NCBI GenBank assembly: GCA_016865015.1
Contig: CP018226.1
Location: 124,001 to 188,000 of the forward strand
Source: Rhizobiales bacterium IMCC20636
GTDB taxonomy: Bacteria; Pseudomonadota; Alphaproteobacteria; Rhizobiales; GCA-2746425
Length of the DNA: 64,000 nt
Direction: 5' to 3'
Part shown: one piece after another, positions 9,369-17,651 of the stretch
Position numbering within the stretch: position 1 is the first letter of the stretch
How the letters are laid out: every line of letters begins with the position of its first letter
Program-made: the position numbers and the translations under genes
Notes under the pieces: generated by a model
What the model was told of the DNA's origin: nothing
What the model saw: only the letters and a program-made list of their open reading frames with translations
Databases searched by the model: none

Positions 9369-10082
9369 ATGGCCGCCTCAAAGCCTAAAGAAACGGACCT
9401 TTATCTTCCGATCAAAGCCCTGCTTGAAAAACAGGGTTATGCAGTGAAGGGTGAAATCGGTGCCGCTGATGTGGTTGCGGTTCGCGGCACAGAAGACCCG
9501 GTTATCATCGAGCTGAAGACAGGTTTTTCCCTGTCCCTGTTTCATCAGGCGATTGATCGCCAGTCCATGAGTGATGTTGTCTATGTGGCAGTGCCGCGCA
9601 GCACGGGGCGTCTGTTTTCAAAAATGTTGAAGAACAACACATCCCTGTGCCGGCGCCTGGGACTGGGCCTGATGACGGTGCGACTGGCCGATTCATTTGT
9701 CGAAATTCATCTGGATCCAGCGCCCTACAAACCACGGGGGTCAAAGTCTCGCAAGGCACGCCTGTTGCGAGAGTTTGAAAAGCGCGTTGGCGATCCGAAT
9801 GAAGGCGGGGCAACCCGAAAGGGTTTGATAACGGCCTATCGACAGGATGCGCTGCGCTGCGTCGCGGTTCTATCCTCCAGCGGCCCTCTGAAAGCGGCCA
9901 AGGTTGCCGCAGAGACACGCGTGGAGCGCGCTAGGCGCATCATGGCTGATGATCACTACGGATGGTTTGAACGCGTCTCAGTCGGCGTTTACGGCCTCAC
10001 TCCGAAAGGGATCGAGGCCGCCTCCGAATATGCCAGTGAGTTGAAAAGCATCGCGTCTGCTCTACAATCCGAAGTGTCCTGA
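9369..10082 (+). CDS. DUF2161 family PD-(D/E)XK-type nuclease-like protein
   Basis: About 237 residues from the ATG at 9369 (an upstream in-frame TTG at 9351 would add six). The first 100 residues show a PD-(D/E)XK-like core: ETDLYLPIKALLEKQGY, then GAADVVAVRG and VIIELKTGFSLSLFHQAIDR, where D and E-x-K are the candidate metal-binding and catalytic residues. The C-terminal half looks like a winged-helix module (AAKVAAETRVERARRIMADDHYGW split over two helices). DUF2161 (COG5482) proteins are annotated as putative phosphodiesterases, and their real role is untested. It ends 33 bp from a convergent gene. Confidence 0.78.
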   Translation: MAASKPKETDLYLPIKALLEKQGYAVKGEIGAADVVAVRGTEDPVIIELKTGFSLSLFHQAIDRQSMSDVVYVAVPRSTGRLFSKMLKNNTSLCRRLGLGLMTVRLADSFVEIHLDPAPYKPRGSKSRKARLLREFEKRVGDPNEGGATRKGLITAYRQDALRCVAVLSSSGPLKAAKVAAETRVERARRIMADDHYGWFERVSVGVYGLTPKGIEAASEYASELKSIASALQSEVS

Positions 10083-10115
10083 TAGGCTCCAATCAGGGTC
10101 ATTGCCGATGCCACT

Positions 10116-10589
10116 TCAGGCGCTCAATTCCAATGATGGATTTACCGGAATGACAAAACTGTTGAAAGCGGCCGGTTCAGCAAGACTCGAATAGATCCGC
10201 ATCGCAATTTCGTTCTTCTCTGACACAAGCCAGCGCAGATAGGTCCAGTTGCGGGTGGTTCCAATCACGACCAGTTGTTTCACAAGCTCAGAACTGATGC
10301 CAAGCCCTCTGTGCGGATGATCAATATACAAATCATCCAACTGGCCAGTTCGGCGACCGCTGATTGCTTCCGGTAGGTCAAAAAAGATCGTGAAACCCAC
10401 AAGTTGATCATCCCGGAAAGCACCCAGAACTTCCGCTGTCTTGTCCTGCAGAAGGATTTCGGCATAATATTCATCTGGCCGACGTGGCGCGCCCCGGCGC
10501 AGCATTTGGGCGTATGAAGCGATAAGCGGCGCGAGTATATGCGCGTCGCCATCGGCCAAAAGTCGCATGCTGAGCCCATCAATTGCCAT
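10116..10589 (-). CDS. GNAT family N-acetyltransferase
   Basis: 157-residue acetyltransferase of unknown substrate. The GNAT core is visible as LGAFRDDQLVGFTIFF, LDDLYIDHPHRGLGIS (acetyl-CoA-binding R/Q-x-x-G-x-G/A type loop) and a C-terminal helix preceding AMRIYSSLAEPAAFNSF. It lies 3 bp downstream of leuB on the same strand, so it is probably co-transcribed with leuB. That need not mean a role in leucine synthesis. Confidence 0.85.
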   Translation of the reverse strand: MAIDGLSMRLLADGDAHILAPLIASYAQMLRRGAPRRPDEYYAEILLQDKTAEVLGAFRDDQLVGFTIFFDLPEAISGRRTGQLDDLYIDHPHRGLGISSELVKQLVVIGTTRNWTYLRWLVSEKNEIAMRIYSSLAEPAAFNSFVIPVNPSLELSA

Positions 10590-10592
10590 CGA

Positions 10593-11717
10593 TCAGGCCC
10601 CCGTTCCCTCAGACAATATATCAAGTTCGGCCAGAATGGCTTCACCCATGCCTGTGGTTCCGACCTTGGTCATGCCATCAGTATAGATATCCCCTGTGCG
10701 GAAGCCTTTGTCCAATACGCTGGAAATGGCTTTTTCAACCAGATCAGCCGTATCACCCATGTCCAGCGAATAGCGCAGGGCCATCGACAGGCTGGAAATC
10801 ATGGCGATGGGGTTGGCTTGACCGGTGCCGGCAATATCCGGTGCTGACCCATGAACCGGCTCATACATTGATTTGCGCCTGCCGGTCTTGGCATCCGGTG
10901 CGCCAAGCGATGCTGATGGCAACATGCCAAGCGAGCCGGTCAGCATCGCTGCAATGTCAGACAACACATCGCCAAACAGATTGTCGGTTACGATCACGTC
11001 GAACTGTTTTGGCTGACGGACCAGTTGCATGGCGCCGGCATCTGCCAGCATATGATCCAGTTCAACATCAGAAAATTCTTCTGCGTGAACCTTGGTGACG
11101 ACCTGGTTCCACAAAACGCCAGACTTCATCACATTGCGCTTCTCCATGGATGTGACCTTGTTATTGCGGGTCCTGGCCAGGTCGAAGGCAACGCGGGTAA
11201 TGCGCTCAATTTCATAAGTGTCGTAAATTTGCGTATCAATGCCGCGTTGCTGGCCGTTGCCCAGATCGATGATTTCTTTCGGTTCACCAAAATAAACCCC
11301 ACCTGTCAGCTCACGCACGATGAGAATATCAAGGTCTTCAACGATTTCGCGTTTCAGAGACGATGAATCCGCCAGCGCGCCGTAGCAGATGGCGGGGCGC
11401 AGATTGGCAAATAATTCCAGATCCTTGCGGAGCCGCAGCAATCCGGCCTCAGGGCGGACTTCGTAAGCCACATCATCCCATTTTGGGCCGCCCACAGCGC
11501 CGAACAGAACGGCATCAGATTCCTGTGCTAGATCAACGGCGCGATCGGAAACCGCAGCGCCATGTGTGTCATAGGCGGACCCACCGACCAGATCCTCCTC
11601 GATTTCAAACGACGCCAGCCCTGCCTTTTCAATCCAGGTCAAAACATTTCTGACTTCAGCCATAACTTCAGGGCCAATGCCGTCACCGGGAAGAAGAAGC
11701 AGTTTATGAGTGGTCAT
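10593..11717 (-). CDS. leuB: 3-isopropylmalate dehydrogenase
   Basis: NAD-dependent oxidative decarboxylation of 3-isopropylmalate, third step of leucine synthesis. The 374-residue protein has the [12 protein letters not shown] start, the [16 protein letters not shown] substrate arginines, [11 protein letters not shown], the metal- and substrate-binding [18 protein letters not shown], and the NAD site [20 protein letters not shown]. These separate LeuB from isocitrate dehydrogenase. leuD lies upstream on the same strand with a small ridA between them, and leuC and leuA are not in the window. A 139-bp gap separates it from ridA. Confidence 0.97.
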   Translation of the reverse strand: MTTHKLLLLPGDGIGPEVMAEVRNVLTWIEKAGLASFEIEEDLVGGSAYDTHGAAVSDRAVDLAQESDAVLFGAVGGPKWDDVAYEVRPEAGLLRLRKDLELFANLRPAICYGALADSSSLKREIVEDLDILIVRELTGGVYFGEPKEIIDLGNGQQRGIDTQIYDTYEIERITRVAFDLARTRNNKVTSMEKRNVMKSGVLWNQVVTKVHAEEFSDVELDHMLADAGAMQLVRQPKQFDVIVTDNLFGDVLSDIAAMLTGSLGMLPSASLGAPDAKTGRRKSMYEPVHGSAPDIAGTGQANPIAMISSLSMALRYSLDMGDTADLVEKAISSVLDKGFRTGDIYTDGMTKVGTTGMGEAILAELDILSEGTGA

Positions 11718-11856
11718 GTTAAAATCCTTGGTCGAATGATCAGTTAAGGGTGGATAAAGCGGCTTGAAAGCGCTGGCAAGAGGGCGCGGGGTGGAAGCCC
11801 GAGAAAAACCTCGAAATCTCGCAGGAAATCGCCAATCAGTCGATCAAATGGCTGTC

Positions 11857-12243
11857 TCAGCCAAGTGCTTTCATTGCAGTGACTTCGATTTCGATTTTCA
11901 TGGCGGGGTCGATTAGATCGCAAATCAGCATAGTGGCCGCAGGGCGGATGTCCTGGAAATAAGCGCCAACCAGCTTGAAGATGGTGCTGACATCATTGCG
12001 GTCCGGCACATAATAGACCGCACGGACAATGTCTGCCCGCTGAAATCCAGCCTCTGCAAATGTGGTATCAATGGTGGCAAAGATGTTTGCGACCTGCGCA
12101 TCCAATGCGTCAGGCAGTTCCATGGTGGAATAGTCGAAGCCGGTGGTACCGGCGACAAAACACCAATTGTCCTGAACGACCGCCCGGGAATAACCGGCTT
12201 TGTCCTCAAAAGGAGAGCCGGTTGAAACCAATTGTCGTTTCAT
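11857..12243 (-). CDS. RidA family protein (YjgF/YER057c/UK114)
   Basis: 128-residue member of the Rid family. RidA itself hydrolyses reactive 2-aminoacrylate and related enamines released by PLP enzymes, and so protects branched-chain amino-acid enzymes. Visible signatures are WCFVAGTTGFDY, DIVRAVYYVPDRNDV and the family C terminus DPAMKIEIEVTAMK. The canonical catalytic arginine region reads DIRPAATMLICDLIDP, with R kept before PAATM. It sits between leuD (20 bp upstream) and leuB, a setting that fits protection of amino-acid synthesis, although the subfamily is not certain. Confidence 0.88.
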   Translation of the reverse strand: MKRQLVSTGSPFEDKAGYSRAVVQDNWCFVAGTTGFDYSTMELPDALDAQVANIFATIDTTFAEAGFQRADIVRAVYYVPDRNDVSTIFKLVGAYFQDIRPAATMLICDLIDPAMKIEIEVTAMKALG

Positions 12244-12262
12244 GGGGCAGCGCTATGGGTGT

Positions 12263-12868
12263 TCAGGCCCAGGGATGGGTTTCGGACTGGCTGGCTTCGT
12301 AAGCATCGATGCTGGCAACTTTTTCCATGGTCAGGCCAATGTCATCAAGACCGTTCAGCAGGCAATGCTTCTTGAAGGCATCAATCTCGAATTTGATGAC
12401 TCCGCCATCTGGACCGTGAATCTGCTGGGTTTCCAGATCAATGCTCAGTGTAGCATTTGCGCCGCGCTCTGCATCATCCATCAATTTGTCGAGCTCTCCC
12501 GGCGTCACTACAATGGGAAGAATGCCGTTCTTGAAGCAATTATTGTAGAAAATATCGGCAAAACTGGTGGAAATCACGCAGGTGATGCCGAAATCCTTCA
12601 AGGCCCAAGGCGCGTGCTCGCGGCTGGAACCGCAGCCGAAATTATCGCCTGCGACCAGAATATTGGCATTGCGGTAGGCTGGCTTGTTCAGCACAAAATT
12701 TTCATTTTCCGAACCATCATCATTGTAGCGCATTTCAGAGAACAGAGCCGTTCCCAGACCGGTGCGCTTGATGGTCTTTAGATATTGCTTGGGGATGATC
12801 ATGTCCGTGTCGATATTGATGAACGGCATTGGTGCTGCAACAGCGGTCAATTTGTCGAACTTGTCCAT
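12263..12868 (-). CDS. leuD: 3-isopropylmalate dehydratase small subunit
   Basis: Small subunit of isopropylmalate isomerase, which works with LeuC in the second step of leucine synthesis. The 201 residues start at [20 protein letters not shown], with AGGGA eight bases before the ATG. Upstream in-frame codons to 12958 are unconserved and were excluded. Family motifs are [35 protein letters not shown] (substrate-recognition loop) and [18 protein letters not shown]. The gene is divergent from the BioF2-like gene at 13079, and the 210-bp gap must hold promoters for both. Confidence 0.96.
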   Translation of the reverse strand: MDKFDKLTAVAAPMPFINIDTDMIIPKQYLKTIKRTGLGTALFSEMRYNDDGSENENFVLNKPAYRNANILVAGDNFGCGSSREHAPWALKDFGITCVISTSFADIFYNNCFKNGILPIVVTPGELDKLMDDAERGANATLSIDLETQQIHGPDGGVIKFEIDAFKKHCLLNGLDDIGLTMEKVASIDAYEASQSETHPWA

Positions 12869-13078
12869 TTTGTATTCCCTACATTGATTGCGCGCCGGTT
12901 TAGCCCAGCTTTGGGCGTTTGTGAAGCGGTGAGTTGCTGAAACTGCATTCCCGCTCACCGGGCCAGCACAGGAATCACACCCTTTTAACCATAGTATCGC
13001 TTAGAGAGATGCAATTAACGCGCAGTTTACAGCGCTGGGTGATGTTTACCTCTTGATTGAAAAGACTGCGGTGTAGCC

Positions 13079-14236
13079 ATGCCATCAACGGCAATCCTAG
13101 CAAATTTTGAAGATGACAGTGTCGCGGAAACTGTTGCCATGCCAGAGGTGTGGACGCTGCGGATGAAACGTGCGGATGCGCTGGATCATGAGGATCTGAT
13201 GGCGCTTGATGATCTCATCACCCGCGCAGGCGAGCAACGATCCGGCAATGTCTTCTTTGAACCGCGTGCGGTTCTGGCCTCCAGTCCGTTGTCAAAACAA
13301 CCGATTCATTGGCTGCTGTGGTCTCATCAGGGACGGCTTTGTTTTGCGGCACCCGTTATTGTCCGGAAGCTTGGCGGGGTTTCATTTCTGAAAATCTGGA
13401 CCCACACCTATGCGCCGTTGGGCACGCCGCTGATCACAGAGCCGTTTCAGGCGCAGCCATTTCTTGCAGAATTGGTGCAGCAGGGCTTTTCGGCTCTGGT
13501 CTGTCCCTGGCTGGAAACAGACAGCGTTCTGGCAAAAGCCATTGCGGATGACACGTCATTGCAGGATGGATTCTGGTCATGTCAGGCTGACCGTGTCTTT
13601 CTGACGTCGGATTGGACATTGGATTCATCTCTGTCCAAGCAGCGCCAGAAAAAACTACGCAAAATGCGGCGACAAGTGAATTTGACTCATCGGGCGCTGC
13701 GCGGAGAAGCCGCGCGTGACGATGGGTTTCGTCAATTCTGTGACCTGGAAGCCATGGGCTGGAAAGGCGAGGCCGGATCAGCTTTGAAGCAGCGAGAGAC
13801 ATCGCTGCACTTTGCACGGGAATTGCTGGCCGGTCATGCCGCCCGCGATACGCTGGTGATTGACAGTCTGGATGATCCGCAACGCAGCGGTGATCAGTCT
13901 GTCGCCATGACGATCAGCTTTGAACAGGCTGGACGCGGCGTGATCTGGAAAATCGGACATCATACGGATTATGATGCGGTGTCGCCCGGTTATCAGCTGA
14001 TTCTGGCAGCCTCTGAACGTTTTGTCGCCGGTGACAGCGACATCGCCATTGATTCACTGGCAGGTCCCGATCATCCAATGGTTGGCTGGTTGTGGCCCGG
14101 GCGACTGACCATCGGTACGCTGGTTATTCCGCTTGGCGGTTCAACAGTTCAGGCCAGACTCCTGTCCCGGACTTACGCGTTGGAACACCGCCTCAGAACA
14201 GTGGCGCGGGCGGTGCGTCAGCGGCTTCGCGGTTAG
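13079..14236 (+). CDS. BioF2/FemAB-like GNAT-fold protein
   Basis: 385-residue protein resembling the BioF2-type acetyltransferase domain found in CelD/FemAB-like proteins, which act in exopolysaccharide, cell-wall or peptide aminoacylation. A typical basic stretch LSKQRQKKLRKMRRQ begins the second half and is followed by FCDLEAMGWKGEAGSALKQR, a hallmark pattern (E-x-x-GWKG). VIWKIGHHTDYDAVSPGYQL is the second GNAT repeat. The substrate is unknown. The last 44 bp overlap the end of the convergent acyl-CoA synthetase gene. Confidence 0.78.
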   Translation: MPSTAILANFEDDSVAETVAMPEVWTLRMKRADALDHEDLMALDDLITRAGEQRSGNVFFEPRAVLASSPLSKQPIHWLLWSHQGRLCFAAPVIVRKLGGVSFLKIWTHTYAPLGTPLITEPFQAQPFLAELVQQGFSALVCPWLETDSVLAKAIADDTSLQDGFWSCQADRVFLTSDWTLDSSLSKQRQKKLRKMRRQVNLTHRALRGEAARDDGFRQFCDLEAMGWKGEAGSALKQRETSLHFARELLAGHAARDTLVIDSLDDPQRSGDQSVAMTISFEQAGRGVIWKIGHHTDYDAVSPGYQLILAASERFVAGDSDIAIDSLAGPDHPMVGWLWPGRLTIGTLVIPLGGSTVQARLLSRTYALEHRLRTVARAVRQRLRG

Positions 14237-15872
14237 CTTCGTCGCGCAATTCACGGCGGATGATTTTTCCCGATGTGGTGAGTGGCAGGTCTGCGCGAAA
14301 GCTGATCTCACGTGGAAAAGCATGGGCGGACAGGCGTTGACGCACATAGGCCTGGATTTGAATTGCCAAATCAGGTGAGGGCGTAAAGCCGGGCGCGGTT
14401 ACCACATAGGCTTTGACGATTTGCGTGCGCAGGGCATCCGGCTTGCCGACAACCGCCGCCAGAGTCACCGCTTCATGGCTGAGCAAACAGTCTTCGACTT
14501 CGGTGGGCCCTATCCGGTAGCCGGCAGATGTTATGATATCATCATCCCGCCCAATAAAGCTGACGAAGCCATCCTCATCCATGACGGCCTGATCGCCGGT
14601 GGCAAACCAATCCTTGTGCGGGCCCTTGAATTTGGCTGCGGTCTCTTCGGGTCGGTTCCAATAGGACAGCATCATCACCGGATCCGGTGCATGAATGGCG
14701 ATTTCCCCCTGCAGGCCGGGGGGCAACGCCAGGCCGTCCGGACCCAGTATTGCAACATTGTGGCCGGGGACAACGCGGCCGATGGCGCCAGCGCGGTTCA
14801 TATCCAGCGCGGCGCAAGATCCAAGCACCAGATTGCACTCGGTCTGGCCATAGGCATCATTGGCGGGGATGCCAAATGCCGATTCAGACCAGTGAAAGGT
14901 TGCCGCGTCCAGTGCTTCTCCGGCCGATGCAAGGGAACGCAAATGCAGATCAAAACGCCCTGCCGGATCAGGCACGGCGCGCAGCATTTTCAGCGCAGTT
15001 GGTGGCACGAACGCATTCACGATCCCGTGGGTCTGCATCAGATGAAACGCTTCTTCAGGATCGAATTTCTGGGTGGCACTGGAGACAATCGGGACGCCGA
15101 GCATCAGGGATGGCAACAACACATTCAGCAGACCGCCCGCCCAGGCCCAGTCTGCCGGCGTCCAGATGCGGTCACCGGTCTGTGGCAGGAAATTATGCGA
15201 CATCTGCATGCCCGGCAGATGACCCAGCAGCACACGATGGCCGTGCAGCGCACCCTTCGGTGGCCCTGTGGTGCCGGATGTGTAAATCATCATCGCCGGA
15301 TCATCCGGTGATGTCATCCGGGTGTGGAAAGTATCACAGGCTTTGTCCAGAATATCACGGAAATGGGTGACATGTGGTGGAACCGGTATACCGGTTGGCA
15401 GGTCGGTCACGATAATGCTGCGCAGTTCCGGCAATAGCGCTTTTATAGCTGTAAGTTTTTCATAGCCCTGACTGTTTGTGATAACGCATGAAGCGCCGGA
15501 ATCCGCCAATCGATAGGTCAGGGCATCGGTTCCAAACAGCAAAGCCAGTGGCACTGCGATCATTCCTGCCTTGTAGGTTGCCAGATGGGAAATCAGCGTT
15601 TCCGGACCCTGGGGCAGGAGGATTGCGATCCGATCACGGTCGCTATGGCCGGATGCGACAAGGTAATTAGCCAGCTTACTGGAATTTTTGCTTAGTTGGC
15701 TAAATGTCCAGTTCTCGACCGCGCCTTGCGGGGTGATGTGAGTCAGGGCAAGGCGATTTCCATCCTGGCTTTGCCAGGCCTCACAACAGGCATGGGCTAT
15801 GTTGAATTGCTTGGGAATGTTCCATTGGAAATCCCGGATCAAATTGTCATAGCTGGTAGCGGATTTGAGCAT
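14193..15872 (-). CDS. AMP-dependent acyl-CoA synthetase (acetyl/propionyl/medium-chain type)
   Basis: 559-residue member of the ANL superfamily: carboxylate + ATP + CoA gives acyl-CoA. The AMP-binding motif is MIYTSGTTGPPKGALHGH, the A5 region is NDAYGQTECNLVLGS, and the hinge ATGDQAVMDEDGFVSFIGRD is followed by ITSAGYRIGPTEVEDCL. The A10 catalytic lysine is in LPLTTSGKIIRRELR near the C terminus. The size and the WTPADWAWAGGLLN segment resemble acetate or propionate and medium-chain ligases rather than benzoate ligases. It is convergent with the BioF2-like gene and overlaps it by 44 bp. Confidence 0.9.
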   Translation of the reverse strand: MLKSATSYDNLIRDFQWNIPKQFNIAHACCEAWQSQDGNRLALTHITPQGAVENWTFSQLSKNSSKLANYLVASGHSDRDRIAILLPQGPETLISHLATYKAGMIAVPLALLFGTDALTYRLADSGASCVITNSQGYEKLTAIKALLPELRSIIVTDLPTGIPVPPHVTHFRDILDKACDTFHTRMTSPDDPAMMIYTSGTTGPPKGALHGHRVLLGHLPGMQMSHNFLPQTGDRIWTPADWAWAGGLLNVLLPSLMLGVPIVSSATQKFDPEEAFHLMQTHGIVNAFVPPTALKMLRAVPDPAGRFDLHLRSLASAGEALDAATFHWSESAFGIPANDAYGQTECNLVLGSCAALDMNRAGAIGRVVPGHNVAILGPDGLALPPGLQGEIAIHAPDPVMMLSYWNRPEETAAKFKGPHKDWFATGDQAVMDEDGFVSFIGRDDDIITSAGYRIGPTEVEDCLLSHEAVTLAAVVGKPDALRTQIVKAYVVTAPGFTPSPDLAIQIQAYVRQRLSAHAFPREISFRADLPLTTSGKIIRRELRDEANREAADAPPAPLF

Positions 15873-15904
15873 GTGGACTTATTGCTGGCCTTGTGGACGT
15901 TCGG

Positions 15905-16471
15905 TTACACCTGAACCTGGACGCCCAGGACCATAACCCAGAAAGTTTTCAGACCGGTGGTCGGGTTGTTGGAGACGCCAAGCCCGATTTCACGGACGGC
16001 AGGTTTGAGCATGTTCTTGCGGTGGCCGGGAGATTCCTGCCAGCCCACCATGGCCTGTTCAATTGTATCAAAGCCGCCGGAAATGTTCTCCGCAGCTTCC
16101 TGGGCCACATAGCCCGACGCGTGCAGGCGGCGGACAAAACTGTCTCCAAACCCGATCGAATGCTGCACTTTACCGGTTCTGGCCATCACCAGAGCATGGC
16201 GTTCCGCCAGTCGCTGCAATTTGGCATTGGGCGTGACAGCGCTTTGTCCGTGGCGGCGGCGATAGGCCGATGTCAGGGACGCGCCTCTGGAAATATGGTT
16301 TGACGTGGTGATGATGCGACCTTGTGCAGGATCAACACCATCCGGTTTGCTTTTTTCCGTTACGCCCAGATCAATGCCGGTGCCGACGCATCCGGTCAGT
16401 GTCAGAGTTGTGGGCACAAGCCCCGCAAGGACAATGTAATTCAGCAAATGCCGTCGGCTTGGCTCGGCCAT
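15905..16471 (-). CDS. CAP-domain (SCP/PR1) lipoprotein
   Basis: Small secreted CAP-superfamily protein, about 188 residues from the ATG at 16471, which has AAGGA upstream (a GTG at 16492 would add seven). A hydrophobic leader LLNYIVLAGLVPTTLTLTGC ends in a lipobox (LTGC), so a lipoprotein is likely. The CAP core shows LAERHALVMARTGKVQHS, AAENISGGFDTIEQAMVGW, and SPGHRKNMLKPAVREIGLG, which holds the conserved GHRKN-type signature. Bacterial CAP proteins have unknown or cell-envelope roles. It is followed on the same strand by the acyl-CoA synthetase 32 bp downstream. Confidence 0.85.
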   Translation of the reverse strand: MAEPSRRHLLNYIVLAGLVPTTLTLTGCVGTGIDLGVTEKSKPDGVDPAQGRIITTSNHISRGASLTSAYRRRHGQSAVTPNAKLQRLAERHALVMARTGKVQHSIGFGDSFVRRLHASGYVAQEAAENISGGFDTIEQAMVGWQESPGHRKNMLKPAVREIGLGVSNNPTTGLKTFWVMVLGVQVQV

Positions 16472-16503
16472 TGATGCAGTGTCCTTCGGCACGGATTTTG
16501 GAA

Positions 16504-16580
16504 TGGTGATCCCGACTGGATTCGAACCAGTGACCCTCAGATTAGGAATCTGATGCTCTATCCTGCTGAGCTACGGGACC
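16504..16580 (-). tRNA. tRNA-Arg (anticodon CCT)
   Basis: 77-nt cloverleaf on the minus strand: acceptor GGTCCCG / CGGGATC, D arm GCTC...GAGC, anticodon arm TCAGA-TTCCTAA-TCTGA with CCT at positions 34-36, T arm ACTGG-TTCGAAT-CCAGT, and an encoded 3' CCA. It reads AGG codons. No integrase or att-like duplication was seen nearby. Confidence 0.96.
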
Positions 16581-16728
16581 CCAGCACCTTTACGAGCCCT
16601 TGTTAGCAAAGGCTGACAGGAAATCAAAGTATGAAGCTGCGCAGGATGCATTTTTGCTGATTGTCATTCCAGCCTTGCGGTTGGCTGGATGGCGGGTTAA
16701 CTCAGGGCGTCAAGCTTAGGAGCGATTG

Positions 16729-17391
16729 ATGGCCCCCAAAACCAAGCGGATCGGCGCACCCTTCGGTCCGCGCGCGGTCAATATTGCGGAAACACGCGAG
16801 CGTATTTTGAAGGCTGCCATCGAGCAATTTGCGCAAGGTGGTTTTTCCGGTGCGCGGATTGAGGTGATCTGCAAACATGCGGATGTCAATCCGCGTATGA
16901 TCTATCATTATTTCGGAGACAAGGCCGGGCTGTATGTTGCGGTGCTGGAGCATGTATTGGGTCAGTTGCGCACTGAAGAACTGAAACTCGATGTGTCCCA
17001 AAGCGAGCCCCTGGAGGGGCTCCTGACAATGTTCGACTTTATTCACGGGCATTTCGCCAGTCATCCTGAACTGATCAGATTGCTGTCCTCCGAAAACCTT
17101 CTGGAAGGCGCGTTTTTGAAAAACTCCGATGCTACGCCATCAGTGGCTTCTCCGGTGGTTGAGCATATTGATACGTTGTTAAAGCGTGGCGAGGCTGACG
17201 GAGTGATCCGCACCGGTCTTGACCCTTTGCACCTCTATGTTGTGATGGTGGGGCTATCCTATTTTCACAAATCCAATGCCCATACGCTGTCCATCATCTG
17301 GGGCAGTTTGATGACATCGGAGGCTTGGCAGAATGAGCACAAGCGCATTGCGCGCGATATGCTGAAGACTTTTCTGAGGCCATGCCTCTAA
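16729..17391 (+). CDS. TetR/AcrR family transcriptional regulator
   Basis: 220-residue one-component regulator. The N-terminal helix-turn-helix is ETRERILKAAIEQFAQGGFS followed by VICKHADVNPRMIYHYFGDK, the standard TetR DNA-binding pattern. The ligand domain DPLHLYVVMVGLSYFHKSN is similar in layout to RutR/NicS-type regulators of nitrogen-heterocycle catabolism. It lies directly upstream of, and in the same direction as, the BMP/RutB-like operon, separated by 260 bp that hold a palindrome and a sigma-54 promoter, so it is a plausible pathway regulator. ATG 16729 was chosen over the adjacent TTG 16726. Confidence 0.88.
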   Translation: MAPKTKRIGAPFGPRAVNIAETRERILKAAIEQFAQGGFSGARIEVICKHADVNPRMIYHYFGDKAGLYVAVLEHVLGQLRTEELKLDVSQSEPLEGLLTMFDFIHGHFASHPELIRLLSSENLLEGAFLKNSDATPSVASPVVEHIDTLLKRGEADGVIRTGLDPLHLYVVMVGLSYFHKSNAHTLSIIWGSLMTSEAWQNEHKRIARDMLKTFLRPCL

Positions 17392-17443
17392 ATTGGTCAC
17401 ACTTCTAATTCGCTGAAATTATGGGCATATCTGCTGCATTATT

Positions 17444-17461
17444 GCGCAGAAATTTCTGCGC
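17444..17461. promoter_or_regulatory. 18-bp perfect palindrome upstream of the sigma-54 promoter
   Basis: GCGCAGAAATTTCTGCGC, a perfect inverted repeat, lies 53 bp after the tetR stop and about 130 bp before the -24 element. It could be a TetR-family operator or an enhancer-type site for a sigma-54 activator. It is not followed by a U-run, so a terminator is less likely. Confidence 0.5.
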
Positions 17462-17590
17462 GTCTGTTCGCATTCCTGTCAATTCCGGCTTTCATTTCCT
17501 GAAATTCTGGGGCTCTCGGCCTGCCAAGTGCTTTTAGTATATGATTTTTTACTAATTGTCGCAGACGCTGGCATGGGAAGCTTTATGTTC

Positions 17591-17606
17591 TGGCACGCAG
17601 ATTGCA
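17591..17606 (+). promoter_or_regulatory. sigma-54 (RpoN) -24/-12 promoter of the BMP importer operon
   Basis: TGGCACGCAGATTGCA matches the RpoN consensus TGGCAC-N5-TTGCW at every fixed position, with exactly 10 bp between the -24 GG (17592-17593) and the -12 GC (17604-17605). It lies 45 bp before the ATG at 17652. Such promoters need an enhancer-binding activator such as NtrC, which suggests nitrogen control. Confidence 0.85.
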
Positions 17607-17651
17607 TTAGTAAATTTGTAATTACTATTTCTCTCTCATCTGGAGCGCATT

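Noticed and set aside
16504-16580. tRNA-Arg as an attachment site for a genomic island.
   Set aside because: No integrase and no repeated tRNA 3' end was seen within the window.
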